Positions 25,895 through 35,073 are shown, counted from the stretch's first letter. The stretch: DNA of 64,000 bases from Polynucleobacter sp. SHI8 (GCF_027944005.1 NZ_AP027204.1:682001-746000), one strand, 5' to 3'. Translations and numbers: made by a program. The notes: a model not told the origin generated them from the sequence alone.

Positions 25895-26212
25895 TTACTT
25901 GAGTAAAGATAAGACCGAAGAAGGTATTTGATTTGCTTGAGCAAGCATTGCAGTTCCAGCTTGTTGTAAGATCTGGTTCTTTGATAATCTTGCAGTTTCT
26001 GCAGCAAAGTCGGCATCAACAATACGGTTCTTAGCAGCGGTTTGGCTTTGTGAAAATACAGACATGTTACTGATCACTGCTGAGAGTCCATTTTGCAGAG
26101 CACCTTGAAGCGCACTTGCTGTATTGACCTCTGTTGTGCGTTGGAACTGGTTATTCTGTCTGTTTTCTATTTCAATGATGTTTGTTTGATAACCGCTATC
26201 TAGTGGTAAACC
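25895..26212 (-). pseudogene. flagellin C-terminal remnant
   Basis: The open frame has no proper start and is preceded in frame by a stop at 26213-26215. Its last 45 residues contain NRIVDADFAAETARLSKN and QILQQAGTAMLAQANQIP, then SVLSLLK. That is the classic flagellin D0 C-terminal helix ending. The N-terminal D0/D1 domain and any export gene are missing. About 105 codons of the C-terminal half survive, ending at the tRNA-Arg array. GTG 26077 could start a 60-residue peptide, but a decayed gene is more likely. Confidence 0.8.
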
Positions 26213-26265
26213 TTATGTCTACACTAGGGTTTCCCACAGTATTTTTAATTTGAAATAAGAGAAGA

Positions 26266-26682
26266 ATGTCTAAAACTCTTTTTATGAATCTTACTCAACT
26301 CATATATGTCAGCAAAGCAACCCAATTGATGGGGATGCTTTCTTTAACCCAAATTTTAGACAGTTCCGTCAGGTGGAATGAAGCTCACGAACTTACTGGA
26401 GTTTTGTTTTACGACAATGGCCATTTTTGCCAACTTTTAGAGGGTGATAAATATGAAATCTTGAATGTCTGGGAAAGAATCAGCAATGATAAAAGGCATC
26501 ATATTCTAAGACGTCTAGAGTTGAACTCTATTGAGAAACGCAGTTATCCCAATTGGAAACTTAGATTTCATGGGGCAGAGCAAATCGCAAAGCATTTCAA
26601 AGAAATGGCTAAGGTATTAGACGGTATGCCAGAACATGATCATGATTTATTAAGACTGATGAAAACAGTAACATCTGTTTAA
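26266..26682 (+). CDS. BLUF-domain blue-light photoreceptor
   Basis: 138 residues, a stand-alone BLUF domain binding FAD. The key Tyr is in LTQLIYVSKAT, the conserved Asn in VRWNEAHELTGVLFYDNG, and the photoactive Gln in HFCQLLEGD; RISNDKRHH follows as expected. Only a short helical tail remains after the domain, so it would signal through a partner protein, as PixD-type proteins do. It starts beside the flagellin remnant, facing away. Start could be 26266 or ATG 26284. Confidence 0.9.
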   Translation: MSKTLFMNLTQLIYVSKATQLMGMLSLTQILDSSVRWNEAHELTGVLFYDNGHFCQLLEGDKYEILNVWERISNDKRHHILRRLELNSIEKRSYPNWKLRFHGAEQIAKHFKEMAKVLDGMPEHDHDLLRLMKTVTSV

Positions 26683-26775
26683 TTCAGTCTCTAGCATTAC
26701 TTACCTAGATTAATTCATTTCAAGCTCTATTCATAGGAATGGGACTATAGTCATGCTCGTCAATTAAAATGAGTT

Positions 26776-27621
26776 ATGTCAAAAAAACACATTTACTGTA
26801 GTTTAGTTATTCTGTTGGCGCTTAGTCAAAGAGGTGTTTTTGCACATGGTATCGCTGGAAATCGGTATTTCCCGCCCACTATTTCCATCGATGATCCATT
26901 TGCTGCAAAAGAGATTCATGCAGGTGCTGGAAGAGTTTCTAGTTTAGGGACTAATAATGAGATGGCTAATCAATTCATGATTGGTGGTGGCATAGAACCA
27001 ATGGATGGTTTTGGCATTGCTATTGATGGAGTATATCGAAGTCCTAATGCTAATTTAACTCCAGAAGCAAATGGTTTTGATAATTTATATTACACCGTAA
27101 AAAAAGAACTCACGATTAACGATCAACATGAGTTTGCCCTAACCTTAGGAGTTAACGGTCAAATTGGGGGAACTGCCCCTTCAGTTAGCTCTAATGCCTC
27201 GACCTATACGCCTACAATCTATTATGCTAAAGGCTTTGGTGATTTACCCAACTCAATGAGTTTATTAAAACCAATGGCAATCACAGGTGTGTTAGGTTAT
27301 CAGGCATCTACTAATCAATCTCAACCAACTGCTTTCAATTGGGGTTTTACGATTCAATATAGTTTTCTATATCTGAATAAGTATGTTCAGCCAACAGGCT
27401 GGGGTGAACCATGGAACCGCCTCGTAGCTGTTGTGGAGTTTCCATTACAAACTTGTATGAGTGGCATGTGCAATGGACAGGTCACTGGTTCCATGAATCC
27501 AGGTGTGGTCTGGGTTGGATCAGAATTTAACCTTTCGGCAGAGGCTGTTTTTCCTATCAACAATCAATCAGGGCAGGGTAAGGGTATTCTTTTTCAAATT
27601 CATAAGTTCTTAGGAAAATAA
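26776..27621 (+). CDS. predicted outer-membrane or periplasmic protein of unknown function
   Basis: 281 residues. A signal peptide (SLVILLALSQRGVFA) is followed by mature HGIAGNRYFPPTISIDDPFA, a start I associate with uncharacterised betaproteobacterial envelope proteins. The body has alternating strands such as DQHEFALTLGVNGQIGG and NWGFTIQYSFLYLN, consistent with a transporter-like beta barrel. Two Cys lie in QTCMSGMCNG. No function can be assigned. It stands alone; the 437 bases after it contain no gene. Confidence 0.6.
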   Translation: MSKKHIYCSLVILLALSQRGVFAHGIAGNRYFPPTISIDDPFAAKEIHAGAGRVSSLGTNNEMANQFMIGGGIEPMDGFGIAIDGVYRSPNANLTPEANGFDNLYYTVKKELTINDQHEFALTLGVNGQIGGTAPSVSSNASTYTPTIYYAKGFGDLPNSMSLLKPMAITGVLGYQASTNQSQPTAFNWGFTIQYSFLYLNKYVQPTGWGEPWNRLVAVVEFPLQTCMSGMCNGQVTGSMNPGVVWVGSEFNLSAEAVFPINNQSGQGKGILFQIHKFLGK

Positions 27622-27647
27622 AATAATATCTACCATACTGATGGAAT

Positions 27648-27697
27648 GATCTCCTGACTACTCCCCCATGGCTAAAGCGAGAGGCTTTACGCTGCTT
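27648..27697 (+). other. structured motif in the 27,622-28,058 gap, possible IS200/IS605-type end or terminator
   Basis: The 437-base gap has no plausible gene. Near its start lies CTGACTACTCCCCCATGGC followed by a TAAAGC/GCTTTA hairpin (27673-27678 with 27684-27689, loop GAGAG). The motif 'GACTACTCCC..GGCTAAAGC' resembles sequence seen at the ends of TnpB-bearing IS200/IS605 elements. No tnpA or tnpB is present, so at most it is a solitary remnant. The same hairpin could serve as a terminator for the gene ending at 27621. Confidence 0.35.
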
Positions 27698-28058
27698 TTG
27701 GTACATATTTTTTCATTATTTTTTAAATAGGCTTTTCCCATTTAAGGTTACTAGTGGCAAATTAGAATTTCACAAAGAAGGCTAATTTCAAAGTTGTTTT
27801 AGGTAGTACAAGTTCATTTGAACATATCAATATGGGATTAATCGACATGCCCAAGGTAAGTCGTTTTTGAAACTACACCGAGCTATAATATTTATTACGA
27901 GACGTAAAAAAACGTGCCATTTTGAAGTGGTTGCCAAATAAAAATTAGAAATAGAACTGTCCCAGCGAATAATCAATTCAATGAAAAGAAAGAATCATTC
28001 GTCTTTTTGATAGTGGATAAAGAATAAAGTAAATAATAGATGACAACAGAAAGTAAGC

Positions 28059-29384
28059 ATGAAATCTAAAAGTTATTTTTTTGAGATAGTTGCAGAGGAG
28101 CTAAAAACTATCAAGGAAATTGTCCTAGAACAAAAGTTTTTAACATTCATATTTATAGCCGCGTTAATCATGGTAGTAATCTACTTAGAGCCGACACCGC
28201 CAAAGAAAATAAGAGTAGCTGGCTACATATCATTAGTAGAGCCAATTAAAGAGTATTTCGAAAAAGAAGGTTTTGAAGTTGAATCATTATCCACAGAGGG
28301 CTCAATACAGAATGCAGAGTTATTAGCTGCTGATCATTCAAATGTGGATGTTGCATTTATCCAAGGCGGTTCAATTAGTAAAGAATTGGCTTCTAAAATA
28401 CAATCTTTAGGAAGTGTTGCGTACGAACCCGTTTGGATTTTCTACCAAAAATCTCTAGGTAAAGAAATTAATACTTTAAAAGATTTATCTAAATTGCGCG
28501 TTGGTGTTGGTCCAGAAAAAGGTGGAACAAGACCATTAGTTAAAGAATTGTTTTTATTAGAGGGGATCTCGATTGAGAAAAATCAACATTTTATCGTTGA
28601 CTCATATGATAATAATAATCGCGATTTTCAAGAAGGCAAGCTCGATGCAATTATTGTGGTCACACCTTTCTTAAGTCCGGATATTCAAAAACTACTTCGT
28701 GAACCTCAGGTGAAGTTATTCAACTTTGATTTAGCGTCTGCATATGTGAAAAAAATACCTCATATAGAGGAAGTTACTATCCCTAAAGGATCTATAGAAA
28801 TTGAGGGGATGATTCCACCGCGGGATGTTAAGTTAATTGCAACGACAACTTCATTGGCAATTCGGAAAGATTTTAATAAAGACTTACAGTTTTTAATGCT
28901 AATAGCTATGAAAAACCTAAATCGCAATCCCGATATGATGTTTTTTAGTAAAAGACAAGAATTTCCGGCATATATGGATGCAACGATTGAGGCAAGTCAA
29001 GTCGCTTTGAAATTTTATGATTATGGTATTCCAGAAATAATGAGGTACTTCCCGCATTCAATTGCAGGATTTGCTAATCGATTTTGGGTATTGATGCTTA
29101 GTTTTGCAACCATTATTTATACATTAACTAAATTTAATGTTCGTTTGAGTGCGATCAGATACCGTATGAAACTGAGAGAAGGATATAGAAAATTATTACA
29201 AATAGAAAAAAAAGTATATGTAAATAAATTACAAGAAGAAGATTATAAAAAGCTCATTTTTGAAATAGATCAACTGAACTTAGAAATTTCAAATGAAAAA
29301 GTACCCTTTGGATTTGAACAGGAATATTTTCAATTTATGCTAGCTTCAAAGTTGTATGAAAATAAAATACGTAATCTGCCTTGA
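28059..29384 (+). CDS. membrane-anchored TAXI-family solute-binding protein
   Basis: 441 residues. A cytoplasmic start of about 28 residues precedes one helix (FLTFIFIAALIMVVIYLE). A periplasmic TAXI/NMT1-type binding domain follows (about 50-320; VAFIQGGSISKELA, LRVGVGPEKGGTRPLVKELF). A second helix FWVLMLSFATIIYTLTKF near residue 345 is followed by about 80 charged, coiled-coil-like residues. Ordinary TAXI proteins have a cleaved signal peptide and partner TRAP permeases; neither is found here. The topology suggests a sensor or an adaptor rather than simple import. No operon partner is evident. Confidence 0.8.
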   Translation: MKSKSYFFEIVAEELKTIKEIVLEQKFLTFIFIAALIMVVIYLEPTPPKKIRVAGYISLVEPIKEYFEKEGFEVESLSTEGSIQNAELLAADHSNVDVAFIQGGSISKELASKIQSLGSVAYEPVWIFYQKSLGKEINTLKDLSKLRVGVGPEKGGTRPLVKELFLLEGISIEKNQHFIVDSYDNNNRDFQEGKLDAIIVVTPFLSPDIQKLLREPQVKLFNFDLASAYVKKIPHIEEVTIPKGSIEIEGMIPPRDVKLIATTTSLAIRKDFNKDLQFLMLIAMKNLNRNPDMMFFSKRQEFPAYMDATIEASQVALKFYDYGIPEIMRYFPHSIAGFANRFWVLMLSFATIIYTLTKFNVRLSAIRYRMKLREGYRKLLQIEKKVYVNKLQEEDYKKLIFEIDQLNLEISNEKVPFGFEQEYFQFMLASKLYENKIRNLP

Positions 29385-29412
29385 TAAGCTATCAATTTAC
29401 TTGGTAGCTTAT
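29384..29412 (+). terminator. hairpin at the end of the TAXI gene
   Basis: ATAAGCTATCAA (29384-29395) pairs with TTGGTAGCTTAT (29401-29412): 12 pairs with one T-G and a five-base loop. It begins on the last base of the stop codon. There is no T run afterwards, so it may be an mRNA 3'-end structure rather than an efficient intrinsic terminator. Confidence 0.45.
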
Positions 29413-29651
29413 AGAGTTCTGTTACTCTTATTTCTCGATATCTTTTAGTTACATGTACATTATAGTAACAGCACTGCAATTGAACCGTCGTCATCCAGTA
29501 TTAAATAACCTATCACGTAATCTATAGAATCTCACCATGCTTATTTTTTAATTTTTTAAATATATTCATGACAGATGATCGTGCCATTGGATTAACTCCA
29601 ATCATAAAAATATGTCAAAATATACTATCTAAGCGCTTAAAGGAGATTGTT

Positions 29652-29837
29652 GTGAGCAAAGTTGCAAATAATATAGGGTGGGGTTTTGTTGGATTGGCAT
29701 TAATCCTTGGGGGATTTATGTTATACGTTCAGGGGTACAGGCCGATTATCTTTGGGGTAGGAATTCTCGTGATTCTTTATCGTGCGGTAACCGCGCATAA
29801 TGATGAATATGAGCCCAAAAAAATGATGAACCATTAA
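29652..29837 (+). CDS. small two-helix membrane protein
   Basis: 61 residues from GTG 29652. This start has AGGAG at 29641-29645 with good spacing, whereas an upstream in-frame start at 29568 has none and adds 28 residues without features. Two hydrophobic helices (IGWGFVGLALILGGFMLYV and PIIFGVGILVILYRAVTA) are joined by a short QGYR turn. The tail is charged. I do not recognise the family. It lies between the TAXI gene and the convergent usp gene. Confidence 0.6.
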   Translation: MSKVANNIGWGFVGLALILGGFMLYVQGYRPIIFGVGILVILYRAVTAHNDEYEPKKMMNH

Positions 29838-29949
29838 AGCACCTGTAATTATTTCGCCGGATATCTGGATTTATGAGCAGAATTTTTACTGCGATAGGAG
29901 TTAGATGATCCTAACTCCATTACCAAATGGTTTAATCTAACTAAGCAAT

Positions 29950-30375
29950 CTATTTAATGAGTAGAACAGGTTGCTTCGCTGTGCTACTAACCCGTTGTGC
30001 TATTGAACCCATCAAGATATCCAAAAAGCCACTTCTACCTTTAGCCCCCATCACAATGAAGTCAACCTTATCTTTGTTTGCAAGAGCAATTATTTCTTCA
30101 GCAACATGTCCACGCAAGATAGCCATATTGTGTTTAACGCCTGCCATATCTAAGATTTTTTGTGCAGCTTTTAATTCTTTTTCGCTAATTTCTCGCAAGT
30201 AATCATCAACAATACTTTTATCCACAAATTTCTTTACGTACCCAAGCCCTGAATCGTCATGAACATTTACTAAAGTTACGATCGTTGGACTACGAGAATT
30301 TTTGGCCATTTTTGCTACATACTTTGTGGCATTGAGGGATGATTTAGAACCATCGATGGGTAAAAGTACTTTCAT
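29950..30375 (-). CDS. universal stress protein, UspA family, ATP-binding type
   Basis: 141 residues from ATG 30375, chosen because AAAGGA precedes it at good spacing; an upstream in-frame start at 30402 is unlikely. MKVLLPIDGSKSSLNA is the family start. The ATP-binding motif G-x2-G-x9-GS is complete in VMGAKGRSGFLDILMGS. Such proteins help survival in energy or redox stress. A perfect FNR site lies 131 to 144 bases upstream of the start, suggesting induction when oxygen is low. Confidence 0.92.
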   Translation of the reverse strand: MKVLLPIDGSKSSLNATKYVAKMAKNSRSPTIVTLVNVHDDSGLGYVKKFVDKSIVDDYLREISEKELKAAQKILDMAGVKHNMAILRGHVAEEIIALANKDKVDFIVMGAKGRSGFLDILMGSIAQRVSSTAKQPVLLIK

Positions 30376-30505
30376 GTGTATTCCTTTATCATCAAAAAAC
30401 AATATGCAAAATTACTAGATTTACTCTATACGAGTAAGCAACTATCAGTAAACGAAATGGTGACTACTCGATGAATTCATCCTAGCATGGAGAATGTAAA
30501 TAAAT

Positions 30506-30519
30506 TTGATTCATATCAA
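30506..30519. promoter_or_regulatory. FNR-type binding site
   Basis: TTGATTCATATCAA is a perfect match to the FNR/Anr consensus TTGAT-N4-ATCAA. It lies in the 342-base gap between the minus-strand usp gene (start 30375) and the hybrid histidine kinase (start 30718). Distance fits activation of the usp gene with a leader of about 95 bases. The kinase could also be affected. The rest of the gap shows nothing I can name. Confidence 0.75.
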
Positions 30520-30717
30520 TCTTCAGTAAGGAATTTGAGAATTCGATTAGATTTAGTCTTTTAACTTTCATACTCCATTGGAATATCAATCTAGATCACA
30601 AAATCTACCCTTTGATTATTCGTGATACTCTGGTGCATCACTTTGGGAGGGGCAACTTAATAGGAGCCATCAAAGTGCTATGATTAGCATATTAATTTTT
30701 AAAATATTTGAATTAAT

Positions 30718-32610
30718 ATGTATATCGGTAATAACGGCCAGTTGATGTTTGCCACGGAAAGCCTATTTCCGGTGTTATTTATCATCAACCTCATGTTTGG
30801 ATTATTGCTCTTAGTCTTATTCAAGAAAAAGAATAACATTTCAGTCAAGTATTGGGTTTATGCATGCTTCTCTTTTTGCATCGGTTCATTTTTGATTGCT
30901 GCACGTAATTACCTGCCTGTGGTTGTAGGTTATATCTTTGCAAATTTCTTGTTGAGTTACTCTCACTATTTATGCTACCAAAGTATTGAATATTTCAATA
31001 AAGGTAAAAATGTAAATAATCTCGGAATGAAGGTGTTTTGTGGAATTTATGCCCTAGGCTACAGCTTTCTTGTCGATGATGACTATATTGAATTTGTAGG
31101 AACTTATGCGGGAGCAGCAAATTTTATTTTACAGTTTTGGATATTTTTCAAAATTTATAAGATGAGAGTAGTAGCCGTCAATAAATTCTCAAATGTACTT
31201 GCCCTTTGCTACTTAGCCACTTCGATTGTTTGGTTCTCTAGATCATTTATATCTCTATTTTATCAATTACAGATGTATGGGGACCATAGTTTTGCGGACT
31301 GGGTTACTTTATCAATCATCACGATGTTTATTTTGTTAAAGCACTTCCTTTACGGAGCAATGCAATTAACTCAATCTTCAGCCAATTTAGAAAATATTGA
31401 AGAATTATTAAAGGAAAGAGAAAGTCTTATTCTTCAATTACAGGTAGAGAAATCAAAAGCAGAACAAGCAAATACTGCAAAATCTCAGTTTTTAGCAAAT
31501 GTTTCTCATGAGATTCGAACACCTTTACATGGTTTAATTGGACTAGTATCAGCAGTTCTAAAATCACCCATGTCAAATGACATTAGAAAGTCCTTGAATA
31601 AGGTTTTATTTTCATCAAAAGCTCTATTGGTTATTCTCAATGATATTTTAGATTTTTCTAAAGTGGAATCTGGTAAATATCGAATTGTTAACGAGTCACT
31701 TAGTATAAAAAACATATTTAACGACACCTCCGATTTATTTGTAGACGCCGCATCAGAAAAAAATATTGAAATTCAGTTTTATATAGATAAAAATATGCCG
31801 TCCCATCTTTTGGGTGATTTTTATAAATTGCGTCAAATCATATTTAATTTGGTTGGTAATGCAATTAAATTTACTGAACAAGGAACGATTCAGGTAAGGG
31901 CTGAAGTTGTCCGTATTGATAATCAATGGGCTAATTTAATATTTCGAGTAATTGATACGGGTATCGGCATATCTGCAGAGGATATAAAAAATATTTACGA
32001 GCCGTTTCATCAGATTGATAACTCAAATACACGTAAATATGATGGTGTGGGACTTGGGATATCCATCTGTCAAAACATCTTAATGCAAATGGGTTCACAT
32101 CTCGATATGAGAAGTCAATTAAATGTAGGTACTGAAGCATCCTTTTTACTCCAGTTAGAAATCAAATCAAGTAATGAATCAATTACTCGACCAGTGGTTT
32201 TGTCTTCCCTCGAAGAGGATCAAGAAGCATTAGATGCCATCGTTAATAAACGGATATTGGTAGCAGAAGATAATGCCATCAACTTAGAAGTTATTCGACA
32301 TTATTTAGGTTATTTAAATATAGAATTTACATTAGTCACCAATGGTGAGGAGTGTATTGCGGAGTTGCAAAAGAATCCTCATGATCTTGTCTTAATGGAT
32401 ATTCAAATGCCCCTTTTAGATGGTATTCAAGCTACGCAAAAAATTCGACAATTAGAAGAATTAAAAGCTATTCCTATCATTGGACTGAGTGCTGGGGTTC
32501 GTGAAGATGAGCGAGAGATTTGTTTGCAAAGTGGCATGAATGATTTCTTAGGCAAGCCATTTGAGATTGAGGATTTAGCGAAGATACTGCTTAAATATTT
32601 ATCTTCGTAG
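30718..32610 (+). CDS. hybrid sensor histidine kinase with receiver domain
   Basis: 630 residues. Six or seven membrane helices occupy about 15-220 with no large periplasmic domain. A coiled linker (LEKERES-like region near 235) leads to HisKA FLANVSHEIRTPLHGLIGLV (phospho-His near residue 263). The ATPase domain has NLVGNAIKFTEQG, DTGIGIS and GVGLGISICQN. A C-terminal receiver has acidic AEDNAINLEV, phosphoacceptor LVLMDIQMPLLDG and KPFEIEDLA. There is no HPt domain. Neither a cognate regulator nor a target is adjacent. The signal is unknown. Confidence 0.9.
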   Translation: MYIGNNGQLMFATESLFPVLFIINLMFGLLLLVLFKKKNNISVKYWVYACFSFCIGSFLIAARNYLPVVVGYIFANFLLSYSHYLCYQSIEYFNKGKNVNNLGMKVFCGIYALGYSFLVDDDYIEFVGTYAGAANFILQFWIFFKIYKMRVVAVNKFSNVLALCYLATSIVWFSRSFISLFYQLQMYGDHSFADWVTLSIITMFILLKHFLYGAMQLTQSSANLENIEELLKERESLILQLQVEKSKAEQANTAKSQFLANVSHEIRTPLHGLIGLVSAVLKSPMSNDIRKSLNKVLFSSKALLVILNDILDFSKVESGKYRIVNESLSIKNIFNDTSDLFVDAASEKNIEIQFYIDKNMPSHLLGDFYKLRQIIFNLVGNAIKFTEQGTIQVRAEVVRIDNQWANLIFRVIDTGIGISAEDIKNIYEPFHQIDNSNTRKYDGVGLGISICQNILMQMGSHLDMRSQLNVGTEASFLLQLEIKSSNESITRPVVLSSLEEDQEALDAIVNKRILVAEDNAINLEVIRHYLGYLNIEFTLVTNGEECIAELQKNPHDLVLMDIQMPLLDGIQATQKIRQLEELKAIPIIGLSAGVREDEREICLQSGMNDFLGKPFEIEDLAKILLKYLSS

Positions 32611-32756
32611 AAGAAAATTCTCGTTACTTCAAAAATTTATAAAAAGCGATCATCGTTATTAATTAACAATTATATAAATGCTTTTAGATGCGATCAGTTT
32701 TCAGTGCATACTACAGTAATTGTGCATGCTATCGTTAGCAGTATTAATTTAGATAA

Positions 32757-34241
32757 TCATGAAAATAATTGACAAGCATTACTGCCTGTTTGCTTCACGT
32801 TGTACATAGCTTGATCCGACTTATCTATGAGTATATCTGCATCAATCCCATCAAGAGGATAAATCGATATTCCAATACTTACATTAATATTGATTGATAT
32901 TTCATTCAATTGCATTAATTGATGAAGCTTTAACCGAATTTTTTCAGCAACTTGAAGAGCATTACTTGGATGATCAATATTTTCTAAAAGAATTAAAAAC
33001 TCGTCACCACCAAGTCTGCCAATAGAATCATCTTCTCTAACACTGGATTTAAGTCTAGCGGCGATTTCAATGAGGGTCAAATCGCCAATATGATGACCAA
33101 AATGATCATTAATATTTTTAAATTGATCCACGTCCACAAAAAGTAGAGCGAATAGATGATTTTGCCTTTTTGATTTACTGATTGCTTGATGAAGACGGTC
33201 TTGAAAAAGACTTCGATTTAATAAACCAGTTAAAGGATCATGATCTGCTCTAAATTGAATCGATACATTATTACGATAGGATTTTTCTAAAACCAAATAC
33301 AGGATAACTATAAAGATGAGGAAAAAGATGGTTGAGAGAAATATAAGATGCACACTTTTGAACCATTCAGATAAGTAAGCCTCTTTGACTATACTAGCCC
33401 CCACAATGAAAGGAACATCCGGGACTTGTTGGAAATTCACCATTCTTTCAATAGGATCGGTCCCACGATTAAATCCAAAATCATTAACAATGATGGTGTT
33501 ATTACTACGATCTGGATTTTTTAAGGATTGATCAATGATTTGATTTGGATTTAATTTGCCAATATTTTCTTCCTTGAGTGGCCACCTACTGATCAGTATT
33601 TTGTCTTGATTGTATAAAATGACACTTGAACCATGACCAAGTTTTTCACCTATTTGGGCAAATAAATCTGAGAAGATTTGAACGGATATACCGATTAGTA
33701 CGACGCCTAAAAATTCTTGATTAGGACCATTTATCCGCCTTGCTAAGTAAAAAACCCAATCACCTGTACCTTTATTTTTTACTGGCGCACTAAAAAAAGT
33801 ATTTGAATCAGTATGACTCCTTAAATAAATAAAATAATCTCTATCGGATAAGTTAATTGGGGGTGGTGGATATTTTCTTGAAAAATTTAATACGAAACCA
33901 TCTTCATCAACAAGTGTGACAACATCGATAATTGGATCTGATTTAAGTGTATCGACAAGCCTTTCGAACTGTTTTTTTTCTGAGGCAAATCGTTTAAATT
34001 CTGATGCATTTTTTAAACTTAGATTATTAATTAAATCAGTTAGGTTGTTTAATTGAGTTTCATTTTTTTTAATAATTTGTTCAACATTTTTAGATAACAC
34101 AAATGTTATTGTTGTAAATTCTTTTGATCGGTATTGAATAGCATTTTGATAAAAAACGTAACTCGTATAAAGACCTAAGAAAATAATAAATAATGCAATA
34201 CTGATTGCAATCATCCAAAGTTGGATTCGATCCCCCACCAC
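32757..34241 (-). CDS. diguanylate cyclase with periplasmic Cache-type sensor
   Basis: 494 residues. Two membrane helices (about 10-30 and 285-305) bracket a periplasmic dCache-like domain (DRDYFIYLRSHTDSNTFFSA and GVVLIGISVQIF are typical). The GGDEF domain starts at DHDPLTGLLNRSLFQDRL. The active site is RLGGDEFLILLEN, and the inhibitory I-site RxxD is REDD, exactly five residues before GGDEF, so feedback control is likely. It should make c-di-GMP. GTG 34241 is the longest start but ATG 34214 is plausible. The 5' end overlaps a truncated foreign gene, so the N-terminus may be altered. Confidence 0.88.
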   Translation of the reverse strand: MVGDRIQLWMIAISIALFIIFLGLYTSYVFYQNAIQYRSKEFTTITFVLSKNVEQIIKKNETQLNNLTDLINNLSLKNASEFKRFASEKKQFERLVDTLKSDPIIDVVTLVDEDGFVLNFSRKYPPPPINLSDRDYFIYLRSHTDSNTFFSAPVKNKGTGDWVFYLARRINGPNQEFLGVVLIGISVQIFSDLFAQIGEKLGHGSSVILYNQDKILISRWPLKEENIGKLNPNQIIDQSLKNPDRSNNTIIVNDFGFNRGTDPIERMVNFQQVPDVPFIVGASIVKEAYLSEWFKSVHLIFLSTIFFLIFIVILYLVLEKSYRNNVSIQFRADHDPLTGLLNRSLFQDRLHQAISKSKRQNHLFALLFVDVDQFKNINDHFGHHIGDLTLIEIAARLKSSVREDDSIGRLGGDEFLILLENIDHPSNALQVAEKIRLKLHQLMQLNEISININVSIGISIYPLDGIDADILIDKSDQAMYNVKQTGSNACQLFS

Positions 34242-34903
34242 CAGGTACTTGCACTCAAAATAATTTAGTTAAATACAGCGGTACGACAATCGTCCCCCTC
34301 GGAAATTACTGTGGTGGAGTTTCTATTACCGGTAGCGGAAATGTTACCTTAAACCCCGGTTATTTCAAAGGTATCTCTTCATCTGGCTCTGGATCATTAC
34401 AATTTAATCCGGGTAATTATGTTATCTACAGCAATGGGATAGATGTAAGCGGTAGTGGATCAGTTACGCTTGGAGCAGGAACTTATATAGTGTTCGGCGG
34501 AGGAGCAAACTTCTCTGGAAGTGGGAATGTCAACGGAACTAGCGTACTTATTTATAACTCTGGCAATGCTACTTATCCACCAGGCGCTCTCAATGCAACA
34601 GGAAGTGGTGGTTTTAACTTATCCGCCCCTATGACTGGTCCCGATGCAGGTATGTTGTTTTTTCAATCAGCAAATAATACTAATGATATGAATATTAAAG
34701 GTAGTGGAAACTCAACACTAAACGGCAATATTTACGCTCCTACTGCTGGGGTTAATTTAACTGGAAGTAGTGGTACAACTCTCCCTATAGGCAAAATTAT
34801 CGTCAAAAATATCAATTTGAGTGGTAGCGGAAACATTAGCGTTACGAATGCTTTTACTCCTAATGGCGGGTCTAATTCGACTAGACCGGTATTGGTTAAT
34901 TAA
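34205..34903 (+). pseudogene. Tad/TadG-like secreted protein, C-terminal fragment
   Basis: 232 codons, no proper start: a TGA immediately precedes TTG 34205. From GFDPPPPGTC onward it carries short Gly/Ser-rich beta-helix-like repeats (ITGSGNVTLNPGYF, VSGSGSVTLGAGTYIVFGGG, FSGSGNVNG) and DAGMLFFQSANNTND. These match the C-terminal part of TadE/TadG-like pilus-associated proteins, whose N-terminal membrane helix and domain are missing. The 5' end runs antisense into the diguanylate cyclase start, which marks a recombination joint. The 3' end looks intact. Confidence 0.65.
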
Positions 34904-35073
34904 GTAAATTATCGAGTGGGTTTTTAATGGATAAAAATATCTAAATAATTGGAAAAAGTATAAAGCCATTGCATCCATTGTTTTGATGTTATAAAATGGA
35001 ATTGGATCCGTAATTTTAGTGAATTAATCATCAATTCATAGAACAAAAAGAATATTCATCAAGTCCAAAAAAT

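Noticed and set aside
25895..26077. A 60-residue protein-coding gene starting at GTG 26077
   Set aside because: Flagellin similarity continues upstream of this codon, and there is no good ribosome site, so it is a fragment of a longer gene.
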